Positions 53,777-61,663 of a stretch of 64,000 nucleotides of DNA are shown one piece after another (the first letter of the stretch is position 1; each line of letters starts with the position of its first letter). Made by a program: the position numbers and the translations under genes. This DNA is from Nitrospirota bacterium. GTDB lineage: Bacteria; Nitrospirota; Thermodesulfovibrionia; Thermodesulfovibrionales; UBA6898. Where the stretch lies: the NCBI GenBank assembly GCA_016235245.1, contig JACRLO010000020.1, positions 62,001 through 126,000 of the forward strand, given 5' to 3'. The notes beneath the pieces are model-generated. The model saw only the letters and a program-made list of their open reading frames with translations, did no database searches and was not told the DNA's origin.

Positions 53777-54501
53777 TTTTTTGCAAAGACCATATCCTTT
53801 AAAAAAATAAAACCGTATTTCAATATATTTAGGGCCTTGCTCTTGTCATAAATGCTTCTGTACAACCATTCCAGCCCTACCTTTTGAATTGCCTTTGGCG
53901 TTCTCTGCTTTACTCCGGCCCAAACATCTATTGCTCCTCCAATGGTCAAACAGAAGCCAACGTTCAGATCCTTTTGATAACGGTGAATAAAATATTCCTT
54001 CTGCGGCATTCCCAAGCCTAAAAAAAGAATGTCAGGTCGGGCCTGGTTAATTTGTTTAACGATTTGAGGTGTTTCCTCTGCCTTAAAATATCCATGTCTG
54101 GTGCCTACTATCTGAAGACCGGCAAAACGCATTTGAAAATTGTCGACTGCTTTTTTAAGATTCATGGGTGATGCACCGAAAACAAACAATCTCCAGCCTT
54201 CAGCTTTAGAACGTGTCATAAGGGCTTCTGCGAGGTCTATCCCTGTCACTCTCTGAACACTATCATATCCCAATCGTCTGCTAAGCCAAACAATAGGAAC
54301 ACCATCTGCGATTATCAGGTCTGAAGAATTTACTGCATCCCGAAGTTGAGGGTCTTTCTTTGCAAACACATACTTGGTCAGATTTAGGGGAATACAGCGA
54401 GACTTTTTCCCTTGGATAATACGTTCTTCGATATAGGCAAGCATCTCGTCTATATTCCCTGAACTGATCTTCAGGTGGACTAATGGATGCCGGTCAATCA
54501 T
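53773..54501 (-). CDS. WecG/TagA/CpsF-family glycosyltransferase
   Basis: This 242-residue transferase has the family core: IPLNLTKYVFAKKDPQLRDAVNSSDLIIADGVPIVWLSRRLG, RVTGIDLAEALM, FVFGASP, LQIVGTRHGYF, ILFLGLGMPQKEYFI and IGGAIDVWAGVKQRTPKAIQKVGLEWLYR. Members add ManNAc or ManNAcA to lipid-linked intermediates in teichoic acid, ECA and EPS synthesis. With wecB directly downstream (four-base overlap), donor synthesis and transfer are coupled. It also overlaps the carbamoyltransferase gene by four bases. Confidence 0.93.
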   Translation of the reverse strand: MIDRHPLVHLKISSGNIDEMLAYIEERIIQGKKSRCIPLNLTKYVFAKKDPQLRDAVNSSDLIIADGVPIVWLSRRLGYDSVQRVTGIDLAEALMTRSKAEGWRLFVFGASPMNLKKAVDNFQMRFAGLQIVGTRHGYFKAEETPQIVKQINQARPDILFLGLGMPQKEYFIHRYQKDLNVGFCLTIGGAIDVWAGVKQRTPKAIQKVGLEWLYRSIYDKSKALNILKYGFIFLKDMVFAKK

Positions 54502-56228
54502 TTTTCAACAAGGATATTTTCAAGCTGCAGCACGTCAAGATCTGATCTCAAAAAAGTGCTGATCGCATCGGAAGGCGTACACACAATAGGTTCACCATGC
54601 AGATTGAAGGACGTGTTCAATACCCCTCCTACTCCTGTGAGCTTTTCAAACTCGGAAACGAGCTCGTGAAACGAAGGGTGATTTACAGGATCAAGTATCT
54701 GGGCCCGTGCCGACTTATCAAAGGGATGGAGTCCCGCCGCTATGGCATCCCATGCAGCCTCTTTTGTGTCGGAAGCAATGGTCATGAACGGGCACTTGTA
54801 GTCAGCACGGAGTTCAAGATATATCTCGCGGTATTCCTGAAGAATCGCAGGAGCAAAAGGCATCCAGAAGTCCCTCATTTTGATGGCTTTGTTTATCCGG
54901 TGAATAATATTCGGATTTTGTGGATCGGCAATTATAGATCTGTTGCCCAAGGCTCTTGCGCCCCATTCCATTTTTCCAGTGAATCTGCCGACGATCTTCT
55001 TGTCCGCAACTTTTTGAGCAACAACGCTATTGATATTCTTATGCTCGCTGATCTTCATGCCTGAAGATGCAAGATGTGTATCTATGGCGGCTCTGATATC
55101 ATTATCGCTGTATGACATACCCCAATAGATCATGCCAAGCGGCTTTATAGTATCTTCAGGAAACCCTGCTTTTAGAGCTGCCAGAATTGCTGCTCCCACC
55201 GGGTTAGACTCATCACCGCAACTCGGAAAGACGAACAAAGACTTCACTTCAGGCAGTTTTGAAATAAGATAATTTACCTTTACATTCATGAAGCCGCCTC
55301 CGGAAAGGGCAAGGTCGCCACAGCCCGTAGCCTTTATGGCATTTCTGATCCACTGTAGCACGATCTCCTCAAAGAAATCCTGCACTCCACCAGCCACCCA
55401 GTCAAATCTCTTTTCTGCAAGGGTATCCCTGAATTCCTTCATGAACTGCCACTTCCATAAACCCGAAGTATTATGAAAAACCAAAGGATTTTTCTCTGTG
55501 ATCCTAAAATATCGTCGGAAGATCTCAAGGATCTCTTTTCGTCTGCTCTCGGATGCATATGGTGCCATGCCCATAACCTTGTATTCATGAGACATCGGCT
55601 TCATTCCCAAAAATTGGGTTATTCGCGTATAAAATTCACAGATGGAGTTATAGTTGAACACCTCTGCAATTCTTGTCAGTTCCCCGTTTGTTCCAATATT
55701 TACAGTCCCGCAGACAGCATCCCCGGAGCCATCAAGGGTTATCACAAGATTCTTATCCTTCTTATACCAGTTCATGTAGTAGGCTGTAGCTGCATGCGAG
55801 AGATGATGTTCAAAGAAAAAGATATTCTGAGTCCTAATTCCAAGCTCTGCAATGTGTGCAAGCATCAGTTCCTTTCTCCGGCGGATAATTGATCCACTGA
55901 GACTATGGATGAGCTTGATGTTGCCTGATCCCTGCAACAGATTGCCGGGGCATACCTTTGCTGCATACGAAAAAAGTTTTTTGTAGCCTTGGGGGTTGAA
56001 ATAATGCTCGGAGCCAATCTGGGGCATGAGGGAGCAGACCCCAACTGCATCGATGTCATTATAGCCCTTACCCGCAGTTTCAAGACATTTCCTTATGGCA
56101 GCTGCAGGAAAGCCTGTCCATTCCTTTTCCCTGTTTAGTCTTTCCTCGGATATGCAGGCAACGATTTCGCCGTCTTCAAGCAAACAGGCTGTTGCGGTAT
56201 GCCCATCATGAATACCAAGCGTCAACAT
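54498..56228 (-). CDS. Carbamoyltransferase (NodU/CmcH family)
   Basis: This 576-residue protein begins LTLGIHDGHTATACLLEDGEIVACISEERLNR, the Kae1-like ATP-binding N-terminal domain. It has FFEHHLSHAATAYY and GMAPYA, and a C-terminal YrdC-like part (GRFTGKMEWGARALGNRSIIADP, LNTSFNLHGEPIVCTP). The family transfers carbamoyl groups from carbamoyl phosphate onto hydroxyls of sugars, antibiotics or Nod factors. In this cluster it probably decorates a surface glycan. Length and motifs are complete. Confidence 0.94.
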   Translation of the reverse strand: MLTLGIHDGHTATACLLEDGEIVACISEERLNREKEWTGFPAAAIRKCLETAGKGYNDIDAVGVCSLMPQIGSEHYFNPQGYKKLFSYAAKVCPGNLLQGSGNIKLIHSLSGSIIRRRKELMLAHIAELGIRTQNIFFFEHHLSHAATAYYMNWYKKDKNLVITLDGSGDAVCGTVNIGTNGELTRIAEVFNYNSICEFYTRITQFLGMKPMSHEYKVMGMAPYASESRRKEILEIFRRYFRITEKNPLVFHNTSGLWKWQFMKEFRDTLAEKRFDWVAGGVQDFFEEIVLQWIRNAIKATGCGDLALSGGGFMNVKVNYLISKLPEVKSLFVFPSCGDESNPVGAAILAALKAGFPEDTIKPLGMIYWGMSYSDNDIRAAIDTHLASSGMKISEHKNINSVVAQKVADKKIVGRFTGKMEWGARALGNRSIIADPQNPNIIHRINKAIKMRDFWMPFAPAILQEYREIYLELRADYKCPFMTIASDTKEAAWDAIAAGLHPFDKSARAQILDPVNHPSFHELVSEFEKLTGVGGVLNTSFNLHGEPIVCTPSDAISTFLRSDLDVLQLENILVEK

Positions 56229-56229
56229 T

Positions 56230-57381
56230 TTATCTTTCTCTCATATAATACTCAGTTAGTGCATGGAAAGCCCATGCCTGGCCCCATCGCATATAGGGTA
56301 ATTTGTTCGTATAATTAGGCTTCTTCTGGAAATAAAAAAAACCACTCTCATCCTGAAGATTGTTTGTCATCCATTGCACTATCTTACCGGTCAGACTTTG
56401 ATATTCTGCACCCAATCGGGAGAAAAAGGCTATGGCCTGTGCAGGCGAATGAATATCTATGGGATATAGCTTATCATGAAAATACTTAGGCGCGCCGTCA
56501 TCAAGAAAAAACTGGTTGCGATAGAACTCCACCCCTTTTTCAAAATTAGTGCGGTATTCCGGGCAAAGGCCCTCATCAAGAAAATACAGAATGCTCTGGA
56601 GATTAAAACCGGTATGAAATGAATCAATCCAATGGGCTCTCTCTTTTTCGGCATAATACCAAGAACCGTCTTCTCTTTGATGGTGAATACTGTAGTGCAG
56701 GCTCGAGAGCGCTGCATCCTTCATGCTGCTGTCAGCCGTATACTTCATCAACCTCGCGAGCAGTGAAGAGCCAAGCAAATTCGCATTATGGACGTAATAA
56801 TGATCGAAAGGGGTGTAGCTGAAACAGAGCATGTCGCCATATACTTCCCTGTTGAGGTCTCTTGTAATGAAGTCCTTAATTGAAAGGGCCATTGATAAGG
56901 CCTTTTCTTTTCCGGTGTATTGATAGGCATCAAGCAGGGCATGACCGATGAAAGAGGAATTGACTATGGTCGGTGTATATTTCGGAACGAAGAAGGCCCT
57001 CGACTGCCAGTCGAAATTATATCCCCAGCAGCTGCCTGCATAGCCCTGACTTTTTGTCTGTTCGAGCAATCCAAGAATATGTTCTATCTGCCGCAAATAT
57101 TCCGTCTTCTTCTCGACTGCATAGAGCTTTGCATACCCCCAGAGGAACAACCCGAGACCCTTGGGATTATATCCCTTTTTAATCAGCAGCAGTGGCCGCA
57201 GGTTTATCGGGAGCTTTTTCAACGCCTGGATAAAGGCAATTCTGGGATACTTGCTGCCAAAAGATAATGCCCTGAGGATCGGCGAGTTGAGTGCATCATA
57301 AGGATCGTAGCCGGAGAATTTCTCAGCTTCGATGTAATTTCTTAACTTATGAAGTGAATGTTCGATATTCATGTTTACCAT
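56230..57381 (-). CDS. Alpha/alpha-toroid-like protein of glycan clusters
   Basis: This 383-residue protein is predicted to be mostly helical with repeated aromatic-rich motifs (GLGLFLWGYAKLY, CWGYNFDWQSRAFF, TPTIVNSSFIGHALLDAY, DGSWYYAEKERAHWIDSFHTGF, LYPIDIHSPAQAIAFF, YMRWGQAWAFHALTEYY). This is the pattern of six-hairpin (alpha/alpha) toroids such as glycoside hydrolases, lyases and glucuronyl epimerases. Proteins like this are often labelled delta-aminolevulinic acid dehydratase in databases, which is a misnomer; the real hemB is at 892. It lies one base after the carbamoyltransferase start. Catalytic activity is unknown. Confidence 0.72.
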   Translation of the reverse strand: MVNMNIEHSLHKLRNYIEAEKFSGYDPYDALNSPILRALSFGSKYPRIAFIQALKKLPINLRPLLLIKKGYNPKGLGLFLWGYAKLYAVEKKTEYLRQIEHILGLLEQTKSQGYAGSCWGYNFDWQSRAFFVPKYTPTIVNSSFIGHALLDAYQYTGKEKALSMALSIKDFITRDLNREVYGDMLCFSYTPFDHYYVHNANLLGSSLLARLMKYTADSSMKDAALSSLHYSIHHQREDGSWYYAEKERAHWIDSFHTGFNLQSILYFLDEGLCPEYRTNFEKGVEFYRNQFFLDDGAPKYFHDKLYPIDIHSPAQAIAFFSRLGAEYQSLTGKIVQWMTNNLQDESGFFYFQKKPNYTNKLPYMRWGQAWAFHALTEYYMRER

Positions 57382-57423
57382 TTTTGCGACGATGTCTGGG
57401 AAACGGTGAAGCGCGTCACCCTC

Positions 57424-59751
57424 TCATCCTATTTTGATTGCCTTTCCCATTCTCAGCGATTCGAGCACCTTAAATGTGGCCAGTGTAGCAGCATAGATCT
57501 CTTCAAAAGGAATGGGAGCTGCTGTCCCTTTTCTAATCGAGTCAATAAAGGTCCTTACCATCTCCTTCTGTCCCTTATCCTGGCTGAGGAGGTTTTTGGT
57601 GTATGGTTTCCCGGAGCCGAAGACCTGGAGCTCTTTGAAATCTTTCAGTATAACTGTCGTGCCAGCCCGGTAAATCTCGATATATTCCTTGAACAAAGAC
57701 TTTGGACCGTTTGCAAAATACGCAACAGTCCCTATCGATCCATTCTCAAAGGAGATATTGATATTCAACGTGTCCTGTTTATTTCCGGGATCAGGCAATG
57801 CAGTTGCAAAGACAGTGACCGGCAGAGAGCCGTTCATATAGATCAGGAAATCAATAAAGTGGCATACCTCGCCGACGATCCGGCCGCCGCCAATCTTCAT
57901 ATCCTGTATCCATGAGTCGGCAGGGATATGTCCGGCATTTATACGGTATATCATGGACATGGGACCTATGCCTGTCTTTTCTTTCATAACTTGCGTCAAG
58001 GGAGAGAATCGGCGATTAAAACCAACCAACAGCAAAGGGAATGAAGAATGAGGAATGAAGAATGAGGAATTTGATTTATCAATTCCTGATAATGATGTTC
58101 CTTCGTCATCCTGCTTTCCGCATTTTACATTAGCTTCTGCAATCGTATTTCTGCATTCTGCAATCTCTTCTAATTCGGATTCCCTTAGGCATAAAGGTTT
58201 TTCAACGAAAATGTGTTTGCCGGCAGACAGCGCTTTCTTTACGTAATCAGCGTGGCTGTCATGACGTGTGGCGATAAATACAGTATTGATCCCGGCGTTG
58301 CCGAGAATGTCAGTTTCAGATGAGGCGCAGAATTCAAAGCCGTATTTGTCCGCAACAGTTCTTGAACTGGTACCAGATGAGGTCATAACCCCTTTCAGCA
58401 GGATATCCTTTCCCTTCGGGATATTGGGGAGAAGATTACCCGTGGCATAACTGCCTGCACCGATAAAGGCAATGTTGACTGTTGACTGTTGAAAGTTGAA
58501 GGTTGAGGGGTTAATGGCATTCTGACCCCTGAATTCTGAATTCTGAATTCTGAAAATTGGTTTGTTCTCAATTTTCTTATCAACTTCATATTCGATCAGG
58601 ATACCGAGGAATGGCTCGCCTTTCCCCATGATCAGGTTGTACGCAGAGAGTGCATCATCGAGCTTGAATATATGTGTTGTCAGATAATCCATATCCAGTT
58701 TCCCGCTTTGGGCAAGTGCCTGAAAAGCCTTCATGTTCCTGTTTTCGGTCCATCTCACATAGCCTGCAGGATAGTCGATCCCTTTTTCCTCGTAATTCAG
58801 ATCGTATCGCCCTGGTCCGTATGAGCAGGACATTTTGAGTTCAAGCTCTTTCTTGTAGTAGTGCGGATCCCGGTCAAAACCCGTTGCCACGTCACCGACA
58901 ATGACCACCTTTCCTTTTTTCTTCGCTAAACGGCCCGCAAGATTTATAGGGTCAGTGCTGTCGGTCGCTGCGGTGATGATCGCGGCATCTGCTCCAATGC
59001 CATCTGTAAATTCATCTATCTTCTCGGCAAGCCCGGCATCTTTGCGCTCAAAACAGAGATCTGTGCAATGCTTTTGCGCAAGCTCGGCCATGAGGGGGTC
59101 AATGTCTATCCCGATAACTCTTATGCCGGAGGCTCTTAGCATGAGGCAGGTCAGATGCCCTATAAGGCCGAGGCCGATAACAACGCAGGTTTCCCCGAGC
59201 TTCAGGTCTGCCTGGCGGATGCCCTGAAGAGCGATCGCCCCCAGTGTGTTATATGCAGCCCGTTTCAGAACCGTTTGCACAAGATCGGAACCATTCTGTA
59301 TTTTGACTTCCGAGTTCTGAATTGCCGAGAGTTTAACGCACAGGTTTCGCGGAACAGCTACCACCTCCGCATGACTTGCATATCCTCCCCCGGCGCAGGC
59401 AACAAGATCGCCGGCAGCAAACCCCTGAACTTCCGATCCGACTTCAATAACCACTCCGGCAGAACTGTACCCCAGCGGCGAGTACGCATCAAGCTTCTTC
59501 ATCACAGCCCGGTATGCCTGAACCGGCCCCTGCTGCATCACAACGTCGATCACCTGCTTCACCTGCTGTGGCCGTTCCTTTGCCTTGCCGATAAGACTCT
59601 TCCGTGCAGCACTGACCGTGCTTCCCTCTGTGCCTGCGCTGATCAGGGAAAAATGGTTCATTACAAGGAGCATGCCTTTTCCCACCACAGGGATTGGTAC
59701 CTCCAGCACCTGCATCTTTCCATCTTTAAGTTTTTGGGTTAATTGTTTCAT
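57424..59751 (-). CDS. Two-domain dehydrogenase: Zn-ADH-like plus Gfo/Idh/MocA
   Basis: This 775-residue protein has an N-terminal medium-chain dehydrogenase-like half (about 1-395; GYSSAGVVIEVGSEVQGFAAGDLVACAGGGYASHAE, VIGLGLIGHLTCLMLRASG) and a C-terminal Gfo/Idh/MocA half (about 425-775; IAFIGAGSYATGNLLPNI, IATRHDSHADYVKKALSAGKHIFVEKPLC, GGGRIVGEVCHFIDF). Such bi-domain oxidoreductases recur in surface-glycan clusters. Three segments look inserted in frame from simple DNA repeats: AIQNSEVKIQNG (59299-59334), PIFRIQNSEFRGQ...STFNFQQSTVN (58474-58556) and KSNSSFFIPHSSFP (58035-58075). Its first 54 codons are duplicated at 60457-60618 and its first 23 codons again at 61595-61663. It may still work, as the insertions sit in linkers or loops, but this is uncertain. 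Confidence 0.85.
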   Translation of the reverse strand: MKQLTQKLKDGKMQVLEVPIPVVGKGMLLVMNHFSLISAGTEGSTVSAARKSLIGKAKERPQQVKQVIDVVMQQGPVQAYRAVMKKLDAYSPLGYSSAGVVIEVGSEVQGFAAGDLVACAGGGYASHAEVVAVPRNLCVKLSAIQNSEVKIQNGSDLVQTVLKRAAYNTLGAIALQGIRQADLKLGETCVVIGLGLIGHLTCLMLRASGIRVIGIDIDPLMAELAQKHCTDLCFERKDAGLAEKIDEFTDGIGADAAIITAATDSTDPINLAGRLAKKKGKVVIVGDVATGFDRDPHYYKKELELKMSCSYGPGRYDLNYEEKGIDYPAGYVRWTENRNMKAFQALAQSGKLDMDYLTTHIFKLDDALSAYNLIMGKGEPFLGILIEYEVDKKIENKPIFRIQNSEFRGQNAINPSTFNFQQSTVNIAFIGAGSYATGNLLPNIPKGKDILLKGVMTSSGTSSRTVADKYGFEFCASSETDILGNAGINTVFIATRHDSHADYVKKALSAGKHIFVEKPLCLRESELEEIAECRNTIAEANVKCGKQDDEGTSLSGIDKSNSSFFIPHSSFPLLLVGFNRRFSPLTQVMKEKTGIGPMSMIYRINAGHIPADSWIQDMKIGGGRIVGEVCHFIDFLIYMNGSLPVTVFATALPDPGNKQDTLNINISFENGSIGTVAYFANGPKSLFKEYIEIYRAGTTVILKDFKELQVFGSGKPYTKNLLSQDKGQKEMVRTFIDSIRKGTAAPIPFEEIYAATLATFKVLESLRMGKAIKIG
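58039..58066 (+). repeat. Two tandem 14-mers inside the two-domain dehydrogenase gene
   Basis: GAATGAAGAATGAG occurs twice in a row (58039-58052, 58053-58066). On the coding strand it gives SSFFIPHSSF-type peptide in a loop of the MocA half. The unit length equals that of the 14-mer tandem in the SCO gene at 44471. Confidence 0.85.
58474..58551 (+). repeat. Simple repeats at the inter-domain linker
   Basis: GTTGACT/GTTGAAA-type heptamer runs (58474-58509) and three exact GAATTCT heptamers (58531-58551) fill the linker between the two enzyme domains while keeping the frame open. Confidence 0.85.
59590..59751 (-). repeat. Direct repeat copy 1 (162 bp, start of the two-domain gene)
   Basis: This copy matches 60457-60618 at 160 of 162 bases by direct reading. 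It encodes the first 54 codons of the full-length gene. The two differences (around 59700 and 59707) match the third, partial copy at 61595-61663 in copy 2 but not here. The repeats flank the DUF4926/DUF6883 cassette. Confidence 0.95.
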
Positions 59752-59843
59752 GACAATATCAAAAAACGGTTACGGACAGTGGGGTCAGGGTAAAGGGGAG
59801 CGTAAACCACATTGCTACAGTTAGCCAAAGAATAGCAGAAATT

Positions 59844-60074
59844 TCACGCAGCAGAAAGTTCTCTCACATGCGTAATATCCCTGTTTCCTACCGATCGCAC
59901 AGAGGAGGAAGGCAATGTCACGACTGCAACAGTCCCCCCGTCGAGCGTCATAAATTCAACTTCGAATGCTTCACCGTCACGGTATATATGAACAACAGTA
60001 CCAACATCACCCGTCTTCAACCCTTCATCAGGCATGTCTTTCAGTAAAACAATACGGTCATGCTCCCTTATCAT
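59844..60074 (-). CDS. DUF4926 protein
   Basis: This 76-residue protein starts MIREHDRIVLLKDMPDEGLKTGDVGTVVHIY, the characteristic DUF4926 sequence, a small SH3/KOW-like beta-barrel. A strong GGAGGAGATT site precedes the ATG. It lies nine bases after the DUF6883 gene, and the two families are frequent partners, an arrangement like toxin-antitoxin or immunity pairs, although no biochemical role is established. The pair lies between the 162-bp direct repeats, implying arrival as one unit. Confidence 0.88.
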   Translation of the reverse strand: MIREHDRIVLLKDMPDEGLKTGDVGTVVHIYRDGEAFEVEFMTLDGGTVAVVTLPSSSVRSVGNRDITHVRELSAA

Positions 60075-60083
60075 AATCTCCTC

Positions 60084-60413
60084 CTACACTGGATAAGCAG
60101 TTATTAATCGCGGCTCTGAAGAGCCTTCTTCAATTATCCAGACTGTCCTTATCGAAGGCTTAACGCCAGCTGGCGTCTCAACGGGTCCGTCTACGCAATA
60201 CCGCATTCCATATTCAGTCCTCACTGTTTTTACGACAGGATGAGTCATCCCATGTTTTCTTAACATTTCAGCCATTACTTCCCACTGATTTACTGCAAAG
60301 CCGAGTTTCATGAAAAAAGCTGCCTTTGTCCGACCGTCAGGATGAGATTCACATAAAAGATATTCAATAATCTTTTTGCGATCAACCCTCGCACTCCCAG
60401 CATTCGGTACCAT
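60084..60413 (-). CDS. DUF6883 protein, partner of the DUF4926 gene
   Basis: This 109-residue protein starts MVPNAGSARVDRKKIIEYLLCESHPDGRTKAAFFMKLGF, the usual DUF6883 start (PNA...V...KI.EYLL...HP.GR.KA.FF...GF). It ends with a beta-rich part TVWIIEEGSSEPRLITAYP resembling small RelE/BECR-like nucleases in outline; that comparison is tentative. I prefer the ATG at 60413 with GGAAG upstream to those at 60425 or 60479. It begins 38 bases after the truncated copy 2 of the dehydrogenase start, so it may be read from the glycan operon's promoter. Confidence 0.82.
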   Translation of the reverse strand: MVPNAGSARVDRKKIIEYLLCESHPDGRTKAAFFMKLGFAVNQWEVMAEMLRKHGMTHPVVKTVRTEYGMRYCVDGPVETPAGVKPSIRTVWIIEEGSSEPRLITAYPV

Positions 60414-60450
60414 GACTGCTTCCATTATATTATAAAATGTCCAAAATAGC

Positions 60451-60618
60451 CTAATCGATAAGACTCTTCCGTGCAGCACTGACCGTGCTTCCCTCTGTGC
60501 CTGCGCTGATCAGGGAAAAATGGTTCATTACAAGGAGCATGCCTTTTCCCACCACAGGGATTGGTATCTCCAGAACCTGCATCTTTCCATCTTTAAGTTT
60601 TTGGGTTAATTGTTTCAT
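60451..60618 (-). pseudogene. Truncated duplicate of the two-domain dehydrogenase start
   Basis: This 55-codon frame identical in its first 54 codons, except two base changes, to the full gene stops at TAG (60453-60451) just past the repeat end. Its ATG overlaps the methyltransferase stop as ATGA, which is probably the ancestral junction between methyltransferase and dehydrogenase. The fragment lacks both domains and cannot be an enzyme. Confidence 0.9.
60457..60618 (-). repeat. Direct repeat copy 2 (162 bp)
   Basis: Same orientation as copy 1 at 59590-59751, 705 bases of unique sequence between them carrying only the DUF4926/DUF6883 pair. Homologous recombination between the copies would cleanly delete the cassette and restore methyltransferase-dehydrogenase coupling. 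Confidence 0.95.
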
Positions 60619-61466
60619 CTCTTTTTAGCCCATACAAACTGATAGAAGCCGATAAATTGAGCGAGATAGCGCTCGACAATAGGATATTTCCCGCCAGTGA
60701 ATGGAAAGTGGGCTTTCTTCATATTTGTCACGATGAAGCCTGCTTTTTCCAGCATATCGACTATCTCTTGTCGATGGTAGATATTGGCGATTTTGCAATT
60801 CGGTCCATCCGTGCAGTGATGGTACCATCCGTTCCATGAAAAATACGAGGGTCCTTCTCTTCTGAAATTGGAAATATGCCCGGTCCAGGGCTCTGAAGTC
60901 CGGAGACTTATGCTGGTCTTGAGAAGTGCCAATAAGAACCGGAGCCTGAAATAAAACTGTATGCGGCCCCAATAATTAAAAGAGTCCTTTGAATATAACA
61001 TCAGGACAATTTCCCCTTCTGACCTTGTTACGCGGAAGATCTCGCTCAGGGCCTTCATGATATCGGTTGTATGATGGATAACGCCGTGAGAGTATACTAA
61101 GTCAAAGGAGTTATCAGCAAACGGCAATGCCTCCGCATTTCCCTTCAGAATCGATCCTTTTAAATCCAATATTTCAAAATGACGTTTTGTTGCTTCGACA
61201 GATTCCGTGGTCAGATCAACGCCGGTATAAGACATTGCATATGCTGCCCATCGCGATGCATCTGCACCAACACCAAGACCTATTTCGAGCAGGTCCTTCC
61301 CTGCTGCGGATCTCCAGTTGATAAGCCAGTCCAGATGGTGTTCTTTCCCGTATCTGAATCGGCGGTATTGCTCAAAAAACTCCGCGCTCGGGTATTTCGC
61401 AGTAATAAAATGCCGCCCGCAGAGGTTTTGGTTCCAGAAGTCTTCTACCTGTTTTAAGTTATCCAT
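60615..61466 (-). CDS. SAM-dependent methyltransferase
   Basis: This 283-residue class I methyltransferase (Methyltransf_11 type) has motif I DLLEIGLGVGADASRWA, the acidic residue after strand 2 in YTGVDLTTES, and the post-motif LPFADNSFDLVYSHGVIHHT. The C-terminal region is aromatic and unlike ubiquinone or menaquinone methyltransferases (YFSWNGWYHHCTDGPNCKIANIYHRQEIVDML). Within a glycan cluster it probably methylates a sugar or its lipid carrier. Its stop overlaps the start of the truncated dehydrogenase copy. Confidence 0.9.
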   Translation of the reverse strand: MDNLKQVEDFWNQNLCGRHFITAKYPSAEFFEQYRRFRYGKEHHLDWLINWRSAAGKDLLEIGLGVGADASRWAAYAMSYTGVDLTTESVEATKRHFEILDLKGSILKGNAEALPFADNSFDLVYSHGVIHHTTDIMKALSEIFRVTRSEGEIVLMLYSKDSFNYWGRIQFYFRLRFLLALLKTSISLRTSEPWTGHISNFRREGPSYFSWNGWYHHCTDGPNCKIANIYHRQEIVDMLEKAGFIVTNMKKAHFPFTGGKYPIVERYLAQFIGFYQFVWAKKR

Positions 61467-61519
61467 TGTATCGTAATGACCAATTAATACTGGATAGAAG
61501 AATTATCGTGAGAAATGGA

Positions 61520-61663
61520 TTATTCACCGACAATGTCACGGATAACCTTTGCCGGATTTCCGGCAACGATCACATTCGGCGGCACGTCTTTTGTCACCAC
61601 CGGGATTGGTATCTCCAGAACCTGCATCTCGCCGTTCTTAAGTTTTTGCGTAAGTTGTTTCAT
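61520..61663 (-). pseudogene. Chimeric 47-aa ORF: dehydrogenase start fused to acyltransferase tail
   Basis: From the ATG at 61663 (overlapping the upstream acyltransferase stop as ATGA) the frame reads MKQLTQKLKNGEMQVLEIPI then PVV, the start of the two-domain dehydrogenase. It continues without a break as TKDVPPNVIVAGNPAKVIRD plus IVGE, the typical C-terminal end of hexapeptide-repeat sugar O-acyltransferases, and stops at 61520. The junction falls at GTGGTG, which fits both parents (PVVGKG and VVTKDVPP), so a microhomology deletion or replacement is likely. Two genes have been collapsed into one short frame. A function for the peptide is doubtful. Confidence 0.85.

Noticed and set aside
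56230-57381. Delta-aminolevulinic acid dehydratase label often given to this protein family
   Set aside because: It lacks the HemB lysines and zinc motif; the genuine hemB is at 892-1863.
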